Source: JACMLD01 sp038207265 (GTDB lineage: Bacteria > Bacteroidota > Bacteroidia > Chitinophagales > Chitinophagaceae). Taken from it: a DNA stretch of 64,000 nt. The position numbers were made by a program, and so were the translations under genes. Position 1 is the stretch's first letter. Each line of letters starts with the position of its first letter. Location: assembly GCA_038207265.1 (NCBI GenBank), contig JBBQZZ010000005.1, positions 227,979-291,978 on the forward strand. The letters are read 5' to 3'. Below the pieces are notes generated by a model that saw only the letters and a program-made list of their open reading frames with translations, did not search any database and was not told where the DNA came from. Of this stretch, positions 1 through 9,723 are shown in pieces.

Positions 1-1184
1 GGTGTTACTTCCACATGCAGATCAATCCGGTCGAGCAAAGGCCCGGAAATTTTATTCAGGTATTTCTGAACTGCGCCCGGCGGACAACTGCATTGTTTTT
101 CCGGATGATTATAAAACCCGCAGGGGCAAGGGTTCATAGAAGCTATCAGCATAAAACTGGCCGGGAAATCCATCGCTACTTTTGCCCTGCTGATGGTTAC
201 TTTTCTTTCTTCCATGGGTTGACGCATTACTTCCAAAGCAGTTCTTTTAAATTCTGGTAATTCATCTAAGAACAACACACCGTTATGTGCCAGTGAAATT
301 TCACCAGGTTGTGGAATGCCACCTCCTCCTACCAATGCGGCATCACTGACAGTATGATGCGGAGATCGGAAAGGTCTTTTGGAAATGAGGGTAGCGTTCT
401 CCGGTAGTTTACCGGCAACACTGTGAATCTTGGTAGTCTCTAATGCTTCCTGTAAACTTAATGGCGGAAGTATGGTAGGTAATCGCTTTGCCAACATGGT
501 CTTTCCTGCCCCGGGCGGTCCGATTAATATAGCATTATGTCCTCCGGCTGCTGCTATCTCCAGTGCACGTTTAATATTTTCCTGTCCTTTTACATCAGTA
601 AAATCGAATTCAAAATCATATTGCGAATGAAAGAATTCATCCCTTGCATTTACAATAACCGGTTTGAGTGAACTGCCGCCTTTAAAAAATTCTATTACTT
701 CATTGATGTGGGTGACGCCGTACACTTCAATATTATTAACCATAGCTGCTTCACGGGCATTTTGTTTGGGTACGATCAATCCTTTGAATCCTTCTTTGCG
801 ACTGGTAATAGCAATGGGCAGCGCGCCTTTGATGGGTTGAATGGTTCCATCCAGGCTCAGTTCTCCCATCATCACAAAATCTTTCAATTTATCAAATTGT
901 TCCAATTGTTCAGTTGCCCCCAAAACGCCAATGGCCATGGGCAAATCAAACGCAGATCCGCTTTTCCTGATATCGGCCGGTGCAAGGTTTACCACCAGTT
1001 TGGTGCGCGGCATGTGATATTCATTACTTTTCAATGCGCTCTCTACTCTTTGCAGGCTTTCTTTTACGGCACTGTCCGGCAACCCCACTACATAGTAGTT
1101 AACACCTGCCAGTACATTCACTTCAACAGTGATGGTTACCGCCTCAACACCATATACGGCGCTACCAAAAGTTTTCACTAACAT
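1..1184 (-). CDS. comM: YifB/ComM-family Mg-chelatase-like AAA+ ATPase, C-terminus cut by window edge
   Basis: About 394 N-terminal residues are visible, read from the ATG at 1184. The protein opens with the ComM/YifB N-terminal domain (starts MLVKTFGSAVYG, followed by VVGLPDSAVKESLQR). A Mg-chelatase-type ATPase follows, with Walker A GPPGAGKT near residues 222-229 and a Walker B-like LFLDELPEF near 305. A Cys-rich segment (MNPCPCGFY) lies near 350. In Proteobacteria ComM is a hexameric helicase that promotes branch migration of incoming DNA during natural transformation; in Bacteroidota the role is inferred from the family. The missing part is the C-terminal Mg-chelatase domain. No gene partner is visible; the next gene upstream is separated by repeats. 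Confidence 0.93.
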   Translation of the reverse strand, partial: MLVKTFGSAVYGVEAVTITVEVNVLAGVNYYVVGLPDSAVKESLQRVESALKSNEYHMPRTKLVVNLAPADIRKSGSAFDLPMAIGVLGATEQLEQFDKLKDFVMMGELSLDGTIQPIKGALPIAITSRKEGFKGLIVPKQNAREAAMVNNIEVYGVTHINEVIEFFKGGSSLKPVIVNARDEFFHSQYDFEFDFTDVKGQENIKRALEIAAAGGHNAILIGPPGAGKTMLAKRLPTILPPLSLQEALETTKIHSVAGKLPENATLISKRPFRSPHHTVSDAALVGGGGIPQPGEISLAHNGVLFLDELPEFKRTALEVMRQPMEERKVTISRAKVAMDFPASFMLIASMNPCPCGFYNHPEKQCSCPPGAVQKYLNKISGPLLDRIDLHVEVT

Positions 1185-1290
1185 GTGATGAAAATAACCA
1201 AAATAATTTCATGACCTATTCCCGCTTTGTTGTATGAAATTTTCGTTTGGTTGTTGATAACTAATATAAATGGAAGTGTAATAGTAATTG

Positions 1291-1500
1291 CTTATTGATT
1301 TTTTATACACTAGTCCGCCACGTCCCGCATTCGATCAAAATATTTTAAGTGGACTATGCGGAGACATGGCGGGGAAATACTAAAATACGTGGGAGTATAT
1401 TTCTAGTAACAGCTTATTGGATATTTATTTATTGAACCGCCAGGTCCCGCTTACATGTTGAAATATCTTTATTGGATTATACAGAGACATGATTGGGGAG
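1291..1500. repeat. Two diverged copies of an ~87-bp foldback repeat in a 370-bp gene-free stretch
   Basis: The stretch 1185-1554 has no gene. It holds two related units, about 1291-1377 and 1413-1500. Both begin cttattg, contain CCGCCAsGTCCCGC (1315-1328 and 1437-1450) and end with agagacat...gggga. In the first copy the right part (1358-1371) is close to the reverse complement of the left part, so it can fold into a hairpin with arms of about 14 bp; in the second copy the right arm has decayed. It resembles an intergenic palindromic repeat family; family unknown. Confidence 0.55.
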
Positions 1501-1554
1501 TAGAAGTAGATTACGAGTCAGTCAGTTTAATAAGATGGAAACATTGCGAAGAGA

Positions 1555-1920
1555 TTAATTTGTTTTCCTGGTAAAGGTGAATTGGTTGCTGATTTCTTTT
1601 CTGCCGGCAGCTTTTTCTATCTCTACAATCGTCATTTTATTGGATGATATTTGATTTATTTTATACCATCTTTTGTTGTCCCAATGATTTCCAATATCAA
1701 TATAAAACAGCGACTCCAGTTCATTACCTAAATATGCCCCAACTGAATAAATGTTTTCAACTTGGGTTTTGTTTTTTTCTATTGTGATAAGCTTTGCTTC
1801 GCTGCTGGGAAGCTCACAAACGGAGAATATTAATGTTTGATCCACAGCTTCCGCATACCAACGGCCAGCTATCATTGATAATACATCTTTTAACTCCTGC
1901 CAGATTCGGATTTCTTTCAT
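1555..1920 (-). CDS. Small hypothetical protein, possibly a lipocalin-like beta-barrel
   Basis: A 121-residue protein starting at an ATG (MKEIRIWQELKDVL) and ending in TAA. There is no signal peptide or membrane segment. The pattern of short alternating hydrophobic strands after a GRWY motif (residues 19-22), and an FTR near the end, recalls small lipocalin-like proteins of Bacteroidota that often carry an N-terminal G-x-W. That comparison is weak. It stands alone between two repeat-bearing intergenic stretches, with no operon partner. The function is not known; it could also be a recently acquired or lineage-specific gene. Confidence 0.55.
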   Translation of the reverse strand: MKEIRIWQELKDVLSMIAGRWYAEAVDQTLIFSVCELPSSEAKLITIEKNKTQVENIYSVGAYLGNELESLFYIDIGNHWDNKRWYKINQISSNKMTIVEIEKAAGRKEISNQFTFTRKTN

Positions 1921-1970
1921 CCCCTAAGCTACAAATTAAGTTCTTGCCAACCAAGAGGATAAAGAGGTAT

Positions 1971-2140
1971 TCAGCGAGAGCCTTATAAACCTCTGTGATT
2001 TGTATTCTCATTAAAATTGGGAAAACATCGATGAACCAGACAACGATGCGGTATTACTCAGAACCTGTTATGTAAAATGTAAACCACAGACGAAAAAGAG
2101 TTAATCACAGAGAGCTTCATCAACCTCTTTGATTTGTATT
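1971..2140. repeat. Imperfect ~37-bp direct repeat pair
   Basis: Copies at about 1971-2007 and 2105-2140 share the pattern tca-c/g-gagagc-tt...aacctctntgatttgtatt. They lie in the 280-bp gap between the small hypothetical gene and the M1 peptidase. The surrounding DNA carries CACAGA-type short repeats. No coding potential is seen. Confidence 0.5.
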
Positions 2141-2200
2141 TACCATGATCCCTCTTTGGTAAAAAGATGTTTTGCGGTATTTTCTTTAAAATCTTAAAAA

Positions 2201-3790
2201 TCATTTCCCCTTCTTCTCTTCTTCAAACAATAAATCAACATTTGGATCCAATATTACATTCAAAGGTTTTGAACCTACCGGTATAGTAATGCTTCCAATT
2301 TTCCCTTTCATCTGCAAAGTAGCAGTACTTGTATCTTTTTCAGCCTGCACGGTAACCTGGAGCGGGAATTCAAATAGTATTGGTTGTGTTTGTTTAACGG
2401 TAATGGTTACACTACCACCGCTTTTTTTCCAGCTACTGGTTAAGTAAGGTTGCCCTGCTGTATATAACCATTGCTTAAAAAAAGGTTTCAAATCTTCTTT
2501 GCTCACCTTCTCAATGGTATTCAGGAAGTCTTCTGTAGATGCATTTTTACCAGCGAACTGAGTATAATAATCCTGTACTCCTTTCCAGAAAATGGTATCA
2601 CCCAATTTTCTGCGCAACATATGCAAAACCCAGGAGCCTTTCTGATAACTATTCGCGTTTAATAGTTCTATGAAGTTAGTAGTAACGGAAGTATCTACTA
2701 CCGGTGTCATTCTTTTTTTTGAAAATTCGATGACCTGCTGCCTGTCCTCCCGCATTCCTGCATGTAGTGTATCAACACCATATTTGCTTTCCATGTACAT
2801 ATGCGTCATGTAAGAAGCAAATCCTTCGCTTAACCATATATGTTGCCAATCAGATTCGGTGGCCGTATTGCCAAACCACTGGTGTGCAATTTCATGTGCC
2901 AGCAAGGGTTCTGATTTTCTATCGCCTGTAACTGAATTTTCAAAATAAAAGATAGCGCTGGCATTTTCCATGCCGCCAAATTTTGTTTTAGATTGTACAT
3001 TGGCCAGTTTCTTGAATGCATAAGGCCCTGCATTTTTGATAAAGAATGGAAGGATGTCTGTAGCCATTCCATAATCATAAAATCCTTTGTCTTTGTCTTC
3101 CGGGTAGACCCAGCTGTAAACCGGAATGCAATCTACCTGCCCCGCAAGGTTGACTGCAAAATCTGCGGCACCCATCGCCATCACTTTAGTGGGAATGTCA
3201 GCTGTTTCCTGCCAATGCGTTTGACGTGCATGATTGGACAAATTATTTTCTTCTACCTGTACACCATTTGCTATAACCTGGTAATGTTCAGGAGCAGTAA
3301 CATTAAATTCTACCGAAGCTTTATCGGAAGGGTGATCAATACAAGGAAGCCAGTTGTGTGCACGGTTTGGCCAGTTGTCGGCAAAAAATGTACGGTGACC
3401 ATATTTATTTTTGGCGATAATCAATCCATCCGCCGGAATGCCTTTATAACTGACAGTATATTCAATGGTATCACCCGCTTTTACTGAAGTGCTGATATGA
3501 ATAACTTCATCATCATGGGTAAACAATACGGCATTGTTGTTCTCTCTTACATTGGTTACCAGCATTCCTTTACCACTGCTATTTTTTTTCACCAAATCAA
3601 AATCAAGATTGCGTGTATCTCTCAAAAATTTTACTTGAATGAAGGCTTCGCCTTTTATCATGTCATTATCATCAGTCAATTCCAGGTTGAAACGATAATG
3701 CAATACATCAATAACCGGGTTGCTATAGTTTCTCTGGGCAGTGGCAAAAAATCCAATTGAAAGTAAACAGGGCAGCAAAAGATTTTTCAT
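2201..3790 (-). CDS. Secreted M1-family metallopeptidase (aminopeptidase N-like)
   Basis: A 529-residue protein with a signal peptide (MKNLLLPCLLSIGFFATAQ). The gluzincin motif is intact: HEIAH at 299-303 with the third zinc ligand E322 in SEGF. The exopeptidase motif GGMEN is at 272-276. The N-terminal part is the beta-rich saddle domain, followed by the thermolysin-like catalytic domain. The length matches short bacterial M1 enzymes lacking the long C-terminal helical domain. It should remove N-terminal residues from peptides outside the cytoplasm. A 130-bp gap separates it from the upstream DUF3179 gene, so it may have its own promoter. Confidence 0.93.
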   Translation of the reverse strand: MKNLLLPCLLSIGFFATAQRNYSNPVIDVLHYRFNLELTDDNDMIKGEAFIQVKFLRDTRNLDFDLVKKNSSGKGMLVTNVRENNNAVLFTHDDEVIHISTSVKAGDTIEYTVSYKGIPADGLIIAKNKYGHRTFFADNWPNRAHNWLPCIDHPSDKASVEFNVTAPEHYQVIANGVQVEENNLSNHARQTHWQETADIPTKVMAMGAADFAVNLAGQVDCIPVYSWVYPEDKDKGFYDYGMATDILPFFIKNAGPYAFKKLANVQSKTKFGGMENASAIFYFENSVTGDRKSEPLLAHEIAHQWFGNTATESDWQHIWLSEGFASYMTHMYMESKYGVDTLHAGMREDRQQVIEFSKKRMTPVVDTSVTTNFIELLNANSYQKGSWVLHMLRRKLGDTIFWKGVQDYYTQFAGKNASTEDFLNTIEKVSKEDLKPFFKQWLYTAGQPYLTSSWKKSGGSVTITVKQTQPILFEFPLQVTVQAEKDTSTATLQMKGKIGSITIPVGSKPLNVILDPNVDLLFEEEKKGK

Positions 3791-3920
3791 GAATATCTGT
3801 TAGTTGAACGTTAAGTATTTTCTATTTCATTGTAGACCGGCCAGGTTCGAGTTATGCATAAATCAATAAAACCATGCATACATTTTCCACTCAATTCTAA
3901 CGGTATAATCCGGCCAATAA

Positions 3921-5117
3921 TTATGGATTCACCCATGTATATTTTTCCGTAACAGGGTGAAATGTCTTCCATGAATGCCAGAACTCCTGGTATGCATGTA
4001 AAGGAACCAACCGCTGGTCTTTTAGTGGCCCGTTTATACACTGCCCGCTAAAATTCCATTTAGATTTTGTTTGATTATCCAGCAAATATTGACGGCTGCT
4101 GTCAACAATGAAATACAGAATTTGTCCATTCACTGATCTGTTCCATGCGTGAAATGAAACGCTATCCTTTTCCAGTGCAACCAATAGCGGAATACCAGGT
4201 AAAGAGTCATTGATAAGTGCATGACTGATGAGGTCATTCCAGTCATAGGCTTTGTATGAATTTTTATATTGCACACCCAAAACCCATGATTTTAATTGCC
4301 AGGAAGCGCTGTCTCTTTTTTCCAGGCTGCCATCGATAGTGCCATTGTCAAATCCTTTCAGTCCGGCATAAGATTTTTTGAAATTAGTATCCGCCTCCAA
4401 TATAAGTGTGTTAGGATGTTTTTCAATCCAGGAATGAATGCCCATTTGGTAAGATGGGATTTCTTCCAGCATTTTTCCTTTTAAGGGTCCTGCAATGGCT
4501 TCACCGGTTACCTGGCGCCACCAGCTTTTGGTAGTCTTATCTTCAAACATTGCATTGAAATGATCCATACCCACTAACCTGAATTCTTCGTAATGATGAT
4601 TGACATAAGGTAAATAGACCCTGCCTGTACGGCACACCGTGCAATAAGTAACCATGATAGGTTTACCAGCAATAGTATCTTTTACCTGGTGATGATAACC
4701 GATGATTTCGATTGGATAAGCTTTGGCATCTCCATTTATTTCAACACCAATGACCAATCTGTCTGTTGAATCTTTGTAACTGGCGGCGGTGGCAAAATTT
4801 TTAATTTTGGGTTGATGAAATATTTTATCTGCCAAAAATTTATAATTGGTGACATAAAATATACCGCAGTAAAATAATCCAAGCAAAACAAATAACACCT
4901 GTTGCCATCTTCTCCATTTTCCAAATTTTCCTGCCAGGCTATAAAATATAAGCAGTAAAGCAATAATGCGGATGTATAAAATATTTTTTTGCAGAAAATA
5001 AGCGAAATCAATCGTATTCGATTGCTGGCTGCCCGGGAAAGGCATGATGAGATAAACCTTAAGAATTTCTGCTGAAAATAAAATGAATAAGCCAACGGTC
5101 AGCAAAAGTTTTTTCAT
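3921..5117 (-). CDS. DUF3179 domain membrane protein
   Basis: A 398-residue protein. The N-terminus has about three hydrophobic segments (residues 3-25, 45-62 and 74-90), followed by a soluble DUF3179 domain. The diagnostic family segment is present: KAYPIEIIGYHH, then VTYCTVCRTGRVY, with both Cys residues. DUF3179 proteins are widespread, and their biochemical role is not established. The gene sits 31 bp downstream of the MutS-like gene on the same strand and is probably cotranscribed with it and pyrC. Confidence 0.88.
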   Translation of the reverse strand: MKKLLLTVGLFILFSAEILKVYLIMPFPGSQQSNTIDFAYFLQKNILYIRIIALLLIFYSLAGKFGKWRRWQQVLFVLLGLFYCGIFYVTNYKFLADKIFHQPKIKNFATAASYKDSTDRLVIGVEINGDAKAYPIEIIGYHHQVKDTIAGKPIMVTYCTVCRTGRVYLPYVNHHYEEFRLVGMDHFNAMFEDKTTKSWWRQVTGEAIAGPLKGKMLEEIPSYQMGIHSWIEKHPNTLILEADTNFKKSYAGLKGFDNGTIDGSLEKRDSASWQLKSWVLGVQYKNSYKAYDWNDLISHALINDSLPGIPLLVALEKDSVSFHAWNRSVNGQILYFIVDSSRQYLLDNQTKSKWNFSGQCINGPLKDQRLVPLHAYQEFWHSWKTFHPVTEKYTWVNP

Positions 5118-5148
5118 AAATGATGCAGGTTATTATTTTCCGTTGAAA

Positions 5149-6465
5149 TTACAGATTCTCCAGCATCTCTACTACTTTCTCCCGTTTCAATATTAAATAA
5201 CCAATGCGGTCATTGCTGATACCTTCTTTTAACTGGTAGCTGAAAAGCAACTGTTCTTCTTTTACTTCAGTTTCAAAGTATCGGAAAACAATATTCGGAT
5301 ATTCCTGCAGGTCGGCAGCAATTTCATAGAGGTGTGTGGAAAGGATGAATAACGAATTTGGAATTTTTATCAATCCTTTGATTACGGCCTCGGAACATTT
5401 CATGGCATCCTGCACGTTGGTGCCTTTGAATAACTCATCAATCAATACCAGCCATTTTTTATTATCACTGATACGGGTAAGTGTATTTTTAATTCTCTGT
5501 ACTTCATTGAAAAAATAGCTTTCACCTTTCACTATATTGTCTACCACATTAATATTACTTAATATGCCATCAAACAAACTCAACTGCATAGAAACTGCAG
5601 GCACCCCCATACCCAGGTGAGCAAGATAGACAGCTGCACCTACTGATTTTATAAAAGTACTTTTCCCAGCCATATTAGCACCCGTGAGAAACAGGAAATT
5701 TTGTTTGTGTTGAAGGTTTACATCATAGGCTATGGGTTCTGGCAATAAAATATGGTATAATCCTTTTGCATCCAACGAAGCCCGGGGAGCATCCGTAAAT
5801 TGCGGGAATGAAAGATTAAATTTTTGTATGGCTACTGCCATTGAATACCATGCATCCAGCCTGCTAAAAATATCAATCAACTCAATTGCTGCATTTTTAA
5901 AATGGTACCGGATGAAATTGCCAAAGAAAATGGTCTGTACCGCGCTGAGTGTTACCTCCTTTTTTGTGGCTGCCAATTGATCCAGGGTATCATGCTTTAA
6001 CAACCGGGCTGCACGTTTTATATATCCGCGTAGCAGTTCCGGTGATTCCTCATTATCAAACAGTGTGATCAGTTGCTGAAATCCTCTTATAAAATCAGCA
6101 AAATGAACCGCGGTATACCGAACAAGTGAATAATCCGGCGCATGCAATATTTTATAGTTGATACCGCTCACCATATTCGCGGAACCCGGGATGGTGTCTA
6201 CCGGTGATTCATAAAACTTTTCCATTACCATGATCGTTCCGTTGGTAATGTTGTTGGGCCATGCATTTATATTGGCTGAAATGCACTTTAATAATTGTTG
6301 TACTTCAGAAATTTTATGCAGGTTATCCAACGGCTCTCCAAAAAAATTTGCCAACCATTGTTTGCCACCAAATGTTTGAGTGAAATTCAATTTATCAAAA
6401 ATGGAAAACCCTTCTTCCTGGTGAAAAATGGAAAGGTCGTTGAACGTTACATTATCTATCTGCAT
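5149..6465 (-). CDS. MutS-family ATPase (MutS-like, lacks mismatch-recognition domain)
   Basis: A 438-residue protein. The C-terminal half is a MutS ABC-type ATPase: Walker A GANMAGKST at 262-270 and Walker B LVLIDELF at 339-346, followed by GTN and the STHLYE segment. The N-terminal half is a helical core/clamp region without the mismatch-binding domain I of MutS. There is also no C-terminal Smr domain as in MutS2. Such short MutS-like proteins are common in Bacteroidota, but their role is unproven. It lies 35 bp after pyrC in the same direction, so it is probably in that operon. Confidence 0.87.
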   Translation of the reverse strand: MQIDNVTFNDLSIFHQEEGFSIFDKLNFTQTFGGKQWLANFFGEPLDNLHKISEVQQLLKCISANINAWPNNITNGTIMVMEKFYESPVDTIPGSANMVSGINYKILHAPDYSLVRYTAVHFADFIRGFQQLITLFDNEESPELLRGYIKRAARLLKHDTLDQLAATKKEVTLSAVQTIFFGNFIRYHFKNAAIELIDIFSRLDAWYSMAVAIQKFNLSFPQFTDAPRASLDAKGLYHILLPEPIAYDVNLQHKQNFLFLTGANMAGKSTFIKSVGAAVYLAHLGMGVPAVSMQLSLFDGILSNINVVDNIVKGESYFFNEVQRIKNTLTRISDNKKWLVLIDELFKGTNVQDAMKCSEAVIKGLIKIPNSLFILSTHLYEIAADLQEYPNIVFRYFETEVKEEQLLFSYQLKEGISNDRIGYLILKREKVVEMLENL

Positions 6466-6500
6466 ATGGTAGTTTCAATGAAGAAAGTGGTGTTTGTTGA

Positions 6501-7886
6501 TCATTGCCTGTTAAAGAACAGTCTTTCACCCTTCTTAGATTCGTTCCAGCTATTATTTCCATAAACCATATGCCCGCTTACAAATGTATGCGTGATTTCT
6601 GCCGGAAATATGGTTCCTTCTAATGGGCTCCAGCCGCATTTATACAAGATATTTTGTTTTGTAACAGTCGTTTCTTTATTCAAATCAACTATCACCAGGT
6701 CGGCAAAATATCCTTCGCGAATATAACCCCGTTCTGCAAGCTGGAAACAATCTGCTACCGCATGACTCATTTTCTCTGCCACTTTTTCAAGACTTATGCT
6801 TCCCTGTTTTACATAATGCAACATTAACAGTAAAGAATGCTGCACCAAAGGAAGACCGGCATGTGCTTTTTCGTAAGTGCTGATTGCTACCGTTCCATTA
6901 CCCGAAAGAGTAGGAGCGGGGTGTTTTTCGGCCCATGTATGTGGAGCATGATCGGTGGCAATTACATCCAGCCGATCGTCCAATAACGCTTTCCACAATG
7001 CCTCTTTGTTAAATGCCGCTTTTATTGCCGGATTACATTTAATCAGGTTTTCTTTCGTTGCATAGTCATCTGCCGTAAAATGCAAATGGTGAACACATAC
7101 TTCCGCTGTAATGCGTTTATCCTTTAGCGGTACCAGGTTGCTGAAAAGTTGTAACTCTTTTTCTGTACTGATGTGCAGTATGTGCAGGCGGCTATTGTGT
7201 TTTTTTGCAAACTGGATGGCATAAAACGAACTTTCAAAACAATTTTCTTCATCGCGGATAAGCGGGTGATCGGCGGCCGTTAGTATACCCTTTTCTTTTT
7301 TCAGCCGTTCCAGGTTGGCTTTGATTATTTGCTCATTCTCACAATGGGTGGCAATCAAAACTTCGCTTTCGGAAAAAAGTTTATCCAATGTCAGCGGATT
7401 ATCTACCAATAATCCGCCGGTAGAAGAACCCATAAATATTTTTATGCCACAGATGTCATTTTTCTTTTCATTTGTTTTTAGCGCCTCTCCTGCATTTTCA
7501 TTGGAAGTACCCATGAAGAAAGAATAATTGGCGAGTGATGTATGACGGGCAATTTCATATTTCTGTTCCAGCAATTCCTGTGTAAATGCGGGTGGAACAG
7601 TGTTGGGCATTTCCATAAATGTTGTAACGCCTCCTGCAACTGCCGCTTTTGATTCAGTATAAATAGTAGCCTTATGTGTTAATCCCGGTTCACGAAAATG
7701 TACCTGGTCATCTATAACACCAGGTAACAAGAATTTTCCTTCACCGTTTATTTCAGTCACCAGTTCCCGGCTCCGAATCTTGTCAGCTATCTTTTCAATG
7801 CGTCCATTTTTGATGAATACATCCAACACCATTATTGTACCTTCGTTGACGACTGAAATATTCTTAATGAGATATTTTTGCATCAT
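6501..7886 (-). CDS. pyrC: Dihydroorotase
   Basis: A 461-residue amidohydrolase-superfamily protein predicted to cyclise carbamoyl aspartate to dihydroorotate in pyrimidine synthesis. Visible motifs are DDQVHFREPG (59-68), GIKIFMG with K149 as the likely carboxylated Lys, HCEN (H181), ILHIS (H238) and ATDHAPH (D312). The first His of the usual HxH metal motif is Gln61 here. Two Met codons are adjacent at the start; the outer one is used. It is divergent from the Wzi-like gene across only 35 bp, and heads a run with the MutS-like and DUF3179 genes. Confidence 0.9.
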   Translation of the reverse strand: MMQKYLIKNISVVNEGTIMVLDVFIKNGRIEKIADKIRSRELVTEINGEGKFLLPGVIDDQVHFREPGLTHKATIYTESKAAVAGGVTTFMEMPNTVPPAFTQELLEQKYEIARHTSLANYSFFMGTSNENAGEALKTNEKKNDICGIKIFMGSSTGGLLVDNPLTLDKLFSESEVLIATHCENEQIIKANLERLKKEKGILTAADHPLIRDEENCFESSFYAIQFAKKHNSRLHILHISTEKELQLFSNLVPLKDKRITAEVCVHHLHFTADDYATKENLIKCNPAIKAAFNKEALWKALLDDRLDVIATDHAPHTWAEKHPAPTLSGNGTVAISTYEKAHAGLPLVQHSLLLMLHYVKQGSISLEKVAEKMSHAVADCFQLAERGYIREGYFADLVIVDLNKETTVTKQNILYKCGWSPLEGTIFPAEITHTFVSGHMVYGNNSWNESKKGERLFFNRQ

Positions 7887-7921
7887 ATAAAACCGTTATA
7901 CCCTTTTAAATAACCTATTTC

Positions 7922-9637
7922 ATGCAATTTATAAAAACCACGTTAAGCGGACTGATTTTTATTATTCCCCTTTTTTGTTCGGCACAATCTTCCCTTTTAC
8001 CACAGGGTGCCAAAGAAAGTTGGCTAATTGAAAGGATGGATATAAAACTAATGAACGATTCGTTGGTTGGTTTTTCCGCAACCAAACCATTTTCCAGAAA
8101 AATGCTGGTAGAGAGTATCCAGAAATACTATGGTACGGAAGGAAGAACAATAGATTCAGGTCAGCAGGAATTTGATAAAAAGCGGGCGCTGTTCACACAG
8201 ACGGATCTCTATAATATGCGTGATGCAATGATGAACAACAGTGAATGGGTTACCGGGGATCTCAGTTCATTTCAAAGCAGAAAACCTTTCTTAAATGCGT
8301 TTTATAAAACAAAGGGCGATTTCTTCCAGGTGAATCAGAAAGATTTCTTTCTTGCTATCAACCCGGTTATACAACAAACACAATCGGGTGAATCTGGAAA
8401 CAGCGGTCAACGTATTTTTTTAAATAGCAAGGGAGTTACCTTCCGGGGATTGATTGCAAAAAAAATTGGGTTTGATTTGTATGCTACTGATAACCAGGAA
8501 CGCCCCCCTTTATTTGTGCAACAATGGGAAAAGAAATTTGATGCGGTGCCGGGTGCCGGATTCTACAAACCTTTTAAAACAACGGCATACGACTACTTTG
8601 ATGCCCGGGGTTCAATTCATTTCAATGCCACCAAATACATCAATGTACAATTTGGTTATGATAGAAATTTTATTGGTGATGGCTACCGCAGTCTTTTCCT
8701 GAGCGATTTTGCAACCAACTATTTGTTTTTAAAAATTAATACAAGGATCTGGAAAATCAATTACCAGAATTTATTTACTGAACTATCAAATGGCAGAAGT
8801 CATGGCGATGTGCTGCTTCCTAAAAAATACATGACCATGCATCACCTGGGTTTGCAGGCAACCAAATGGCTGAATATTGGTTTCTTTGAAGCCGTGGTTT
8901 TCGGCAGGCAAAATCATTTCGAATTTGGCTATCTCAATCCTATAATATTCCTTCGTTCTGCTGAACAACAAAATGGCAGCTCAGACAATGCTTTTGTAGG
9001 TTTTGATTACAAAGCTAATATCGCTCATTCATTACAGTTATACGGGCAAATATTACTGGACGAATTTGTACTGAGCCAGGTGAGATCCGGAAATGGTTGG
9101 TGGGCAAACAAACAAGCCATCCAGGTGGGCGGCAAGTACATTGATGCCTTTAAAATAAAAAACCTCGATTTGCAGGGTGAAATAAACTTTGTACGACCAT
9201 TCACTTATTCGCATTTTGATTCAGTATCTAACTATAGCCATAGCAACCAGCCTTTGGCGCATCCACTGGGTGCGAACTTTACAGAATTGATTGGTATTAT
9301 CCGTTACCAACCCTTACCTAAATGGCAGGTACAAGCGAAATTGATTGTTTTCAGACAGGGATTGGATACCGTCAATAGTAATTTTGGAAGCAATATTTTT
9401 ATTCTCAACACCAGCCGTGCCAGTGACTATGGATACAAAACCGGGAATGGTGTAAAAGGAACAGCCGCCAACTTTTCTTTCTGGATCGGATATGAGCTGC
9501 TTGAAAATTTGTTTATCGATGCCTCAGTGATGTACCGGAAACTAAGTGTACCATCTGATGCAGCGCTGGCACAAAAATCAACGCTTTTTACCATTGGTTT
9601 GCGGATGAATATGTACCGAAGGGAATATGATTATTGA
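7922..9637 (+). CDS. Capsule assembly Wzi family outer-membrane protein
   Basis: A 571-residue protein with a signal peptide ending in CSAQ (residue about 22). The rest is rich in alternating strands expected of an outer-membrane beta-barrel. The segment FGYLNPIIFLRSAEQ followed by SSDNAFVGFDY is typical of the Bacteroidota Wzi/RemB-like family. Wzi in E. coli anchors capsule at the cell surface; relatives in gliding Bacteroidota are surface or gliding proteins. The gene stands alone on the plus strand, divergent from pyrC with a 35-bp shared promoter region. No capsule genes are adjacent, so the substrate is open. Confidence 0.8.
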   Translation: MQFIKTTLSGLIFIIPLFCSAQSSLLPQGAKESWLIERMDIKLMNDSLVGFSATKPFSRKMLVESIQKYYGTEGRTIDSGQQEFDKKRALFTQTDLYNMRDAMMNNSEWVTGDLSSFQSRKPFLNAFYKTKGDFFQVNQKDFFLAINPVIQQTQSGESGNSGQRIFLNSKGVTFRGLIAKKIGFDLYATDNQERPPLFVQQWEKKFDAVPGAGFYKPFKTTAYDYFDARGSIHFNATKYINVQFGYDRNFIGDGYRSLFLSDFATNYLFLKINTRIWKINYQNLFTELSNGRSHGDVLLPKKYMTMHHLGLQATKWLNIGFFEAVVFGRQNHFEFGYLNPIIFLRSAEQQNGSSDNAFVGFDYKANIAHSLQLYGQILLDEFVLSQVRSGNGWWANKQAIQVGGKYIDAFKIKNLDLQGEINFVRPFTYSHFDSVSNYSHSNQPLAHPLGANFTELIGIIRYQPLPKWQVQAKLIVFRQGLDTVNSNFGSNIFILNTSRASDYGYKTGNGVKGTAANFSFWIGYELLENLFIDASVMYRKLSVPSDAALAQKSTLFTIGLRMNMYRREYDY

Positions 9638-9723
9638 TGTGTTGAATAGGAGACGCATTGACTTGCCGGATATTCATCCTTATATTCAAATTGTTTTTCC
9701 AATTACTCAAAGGGAACTGTCTT

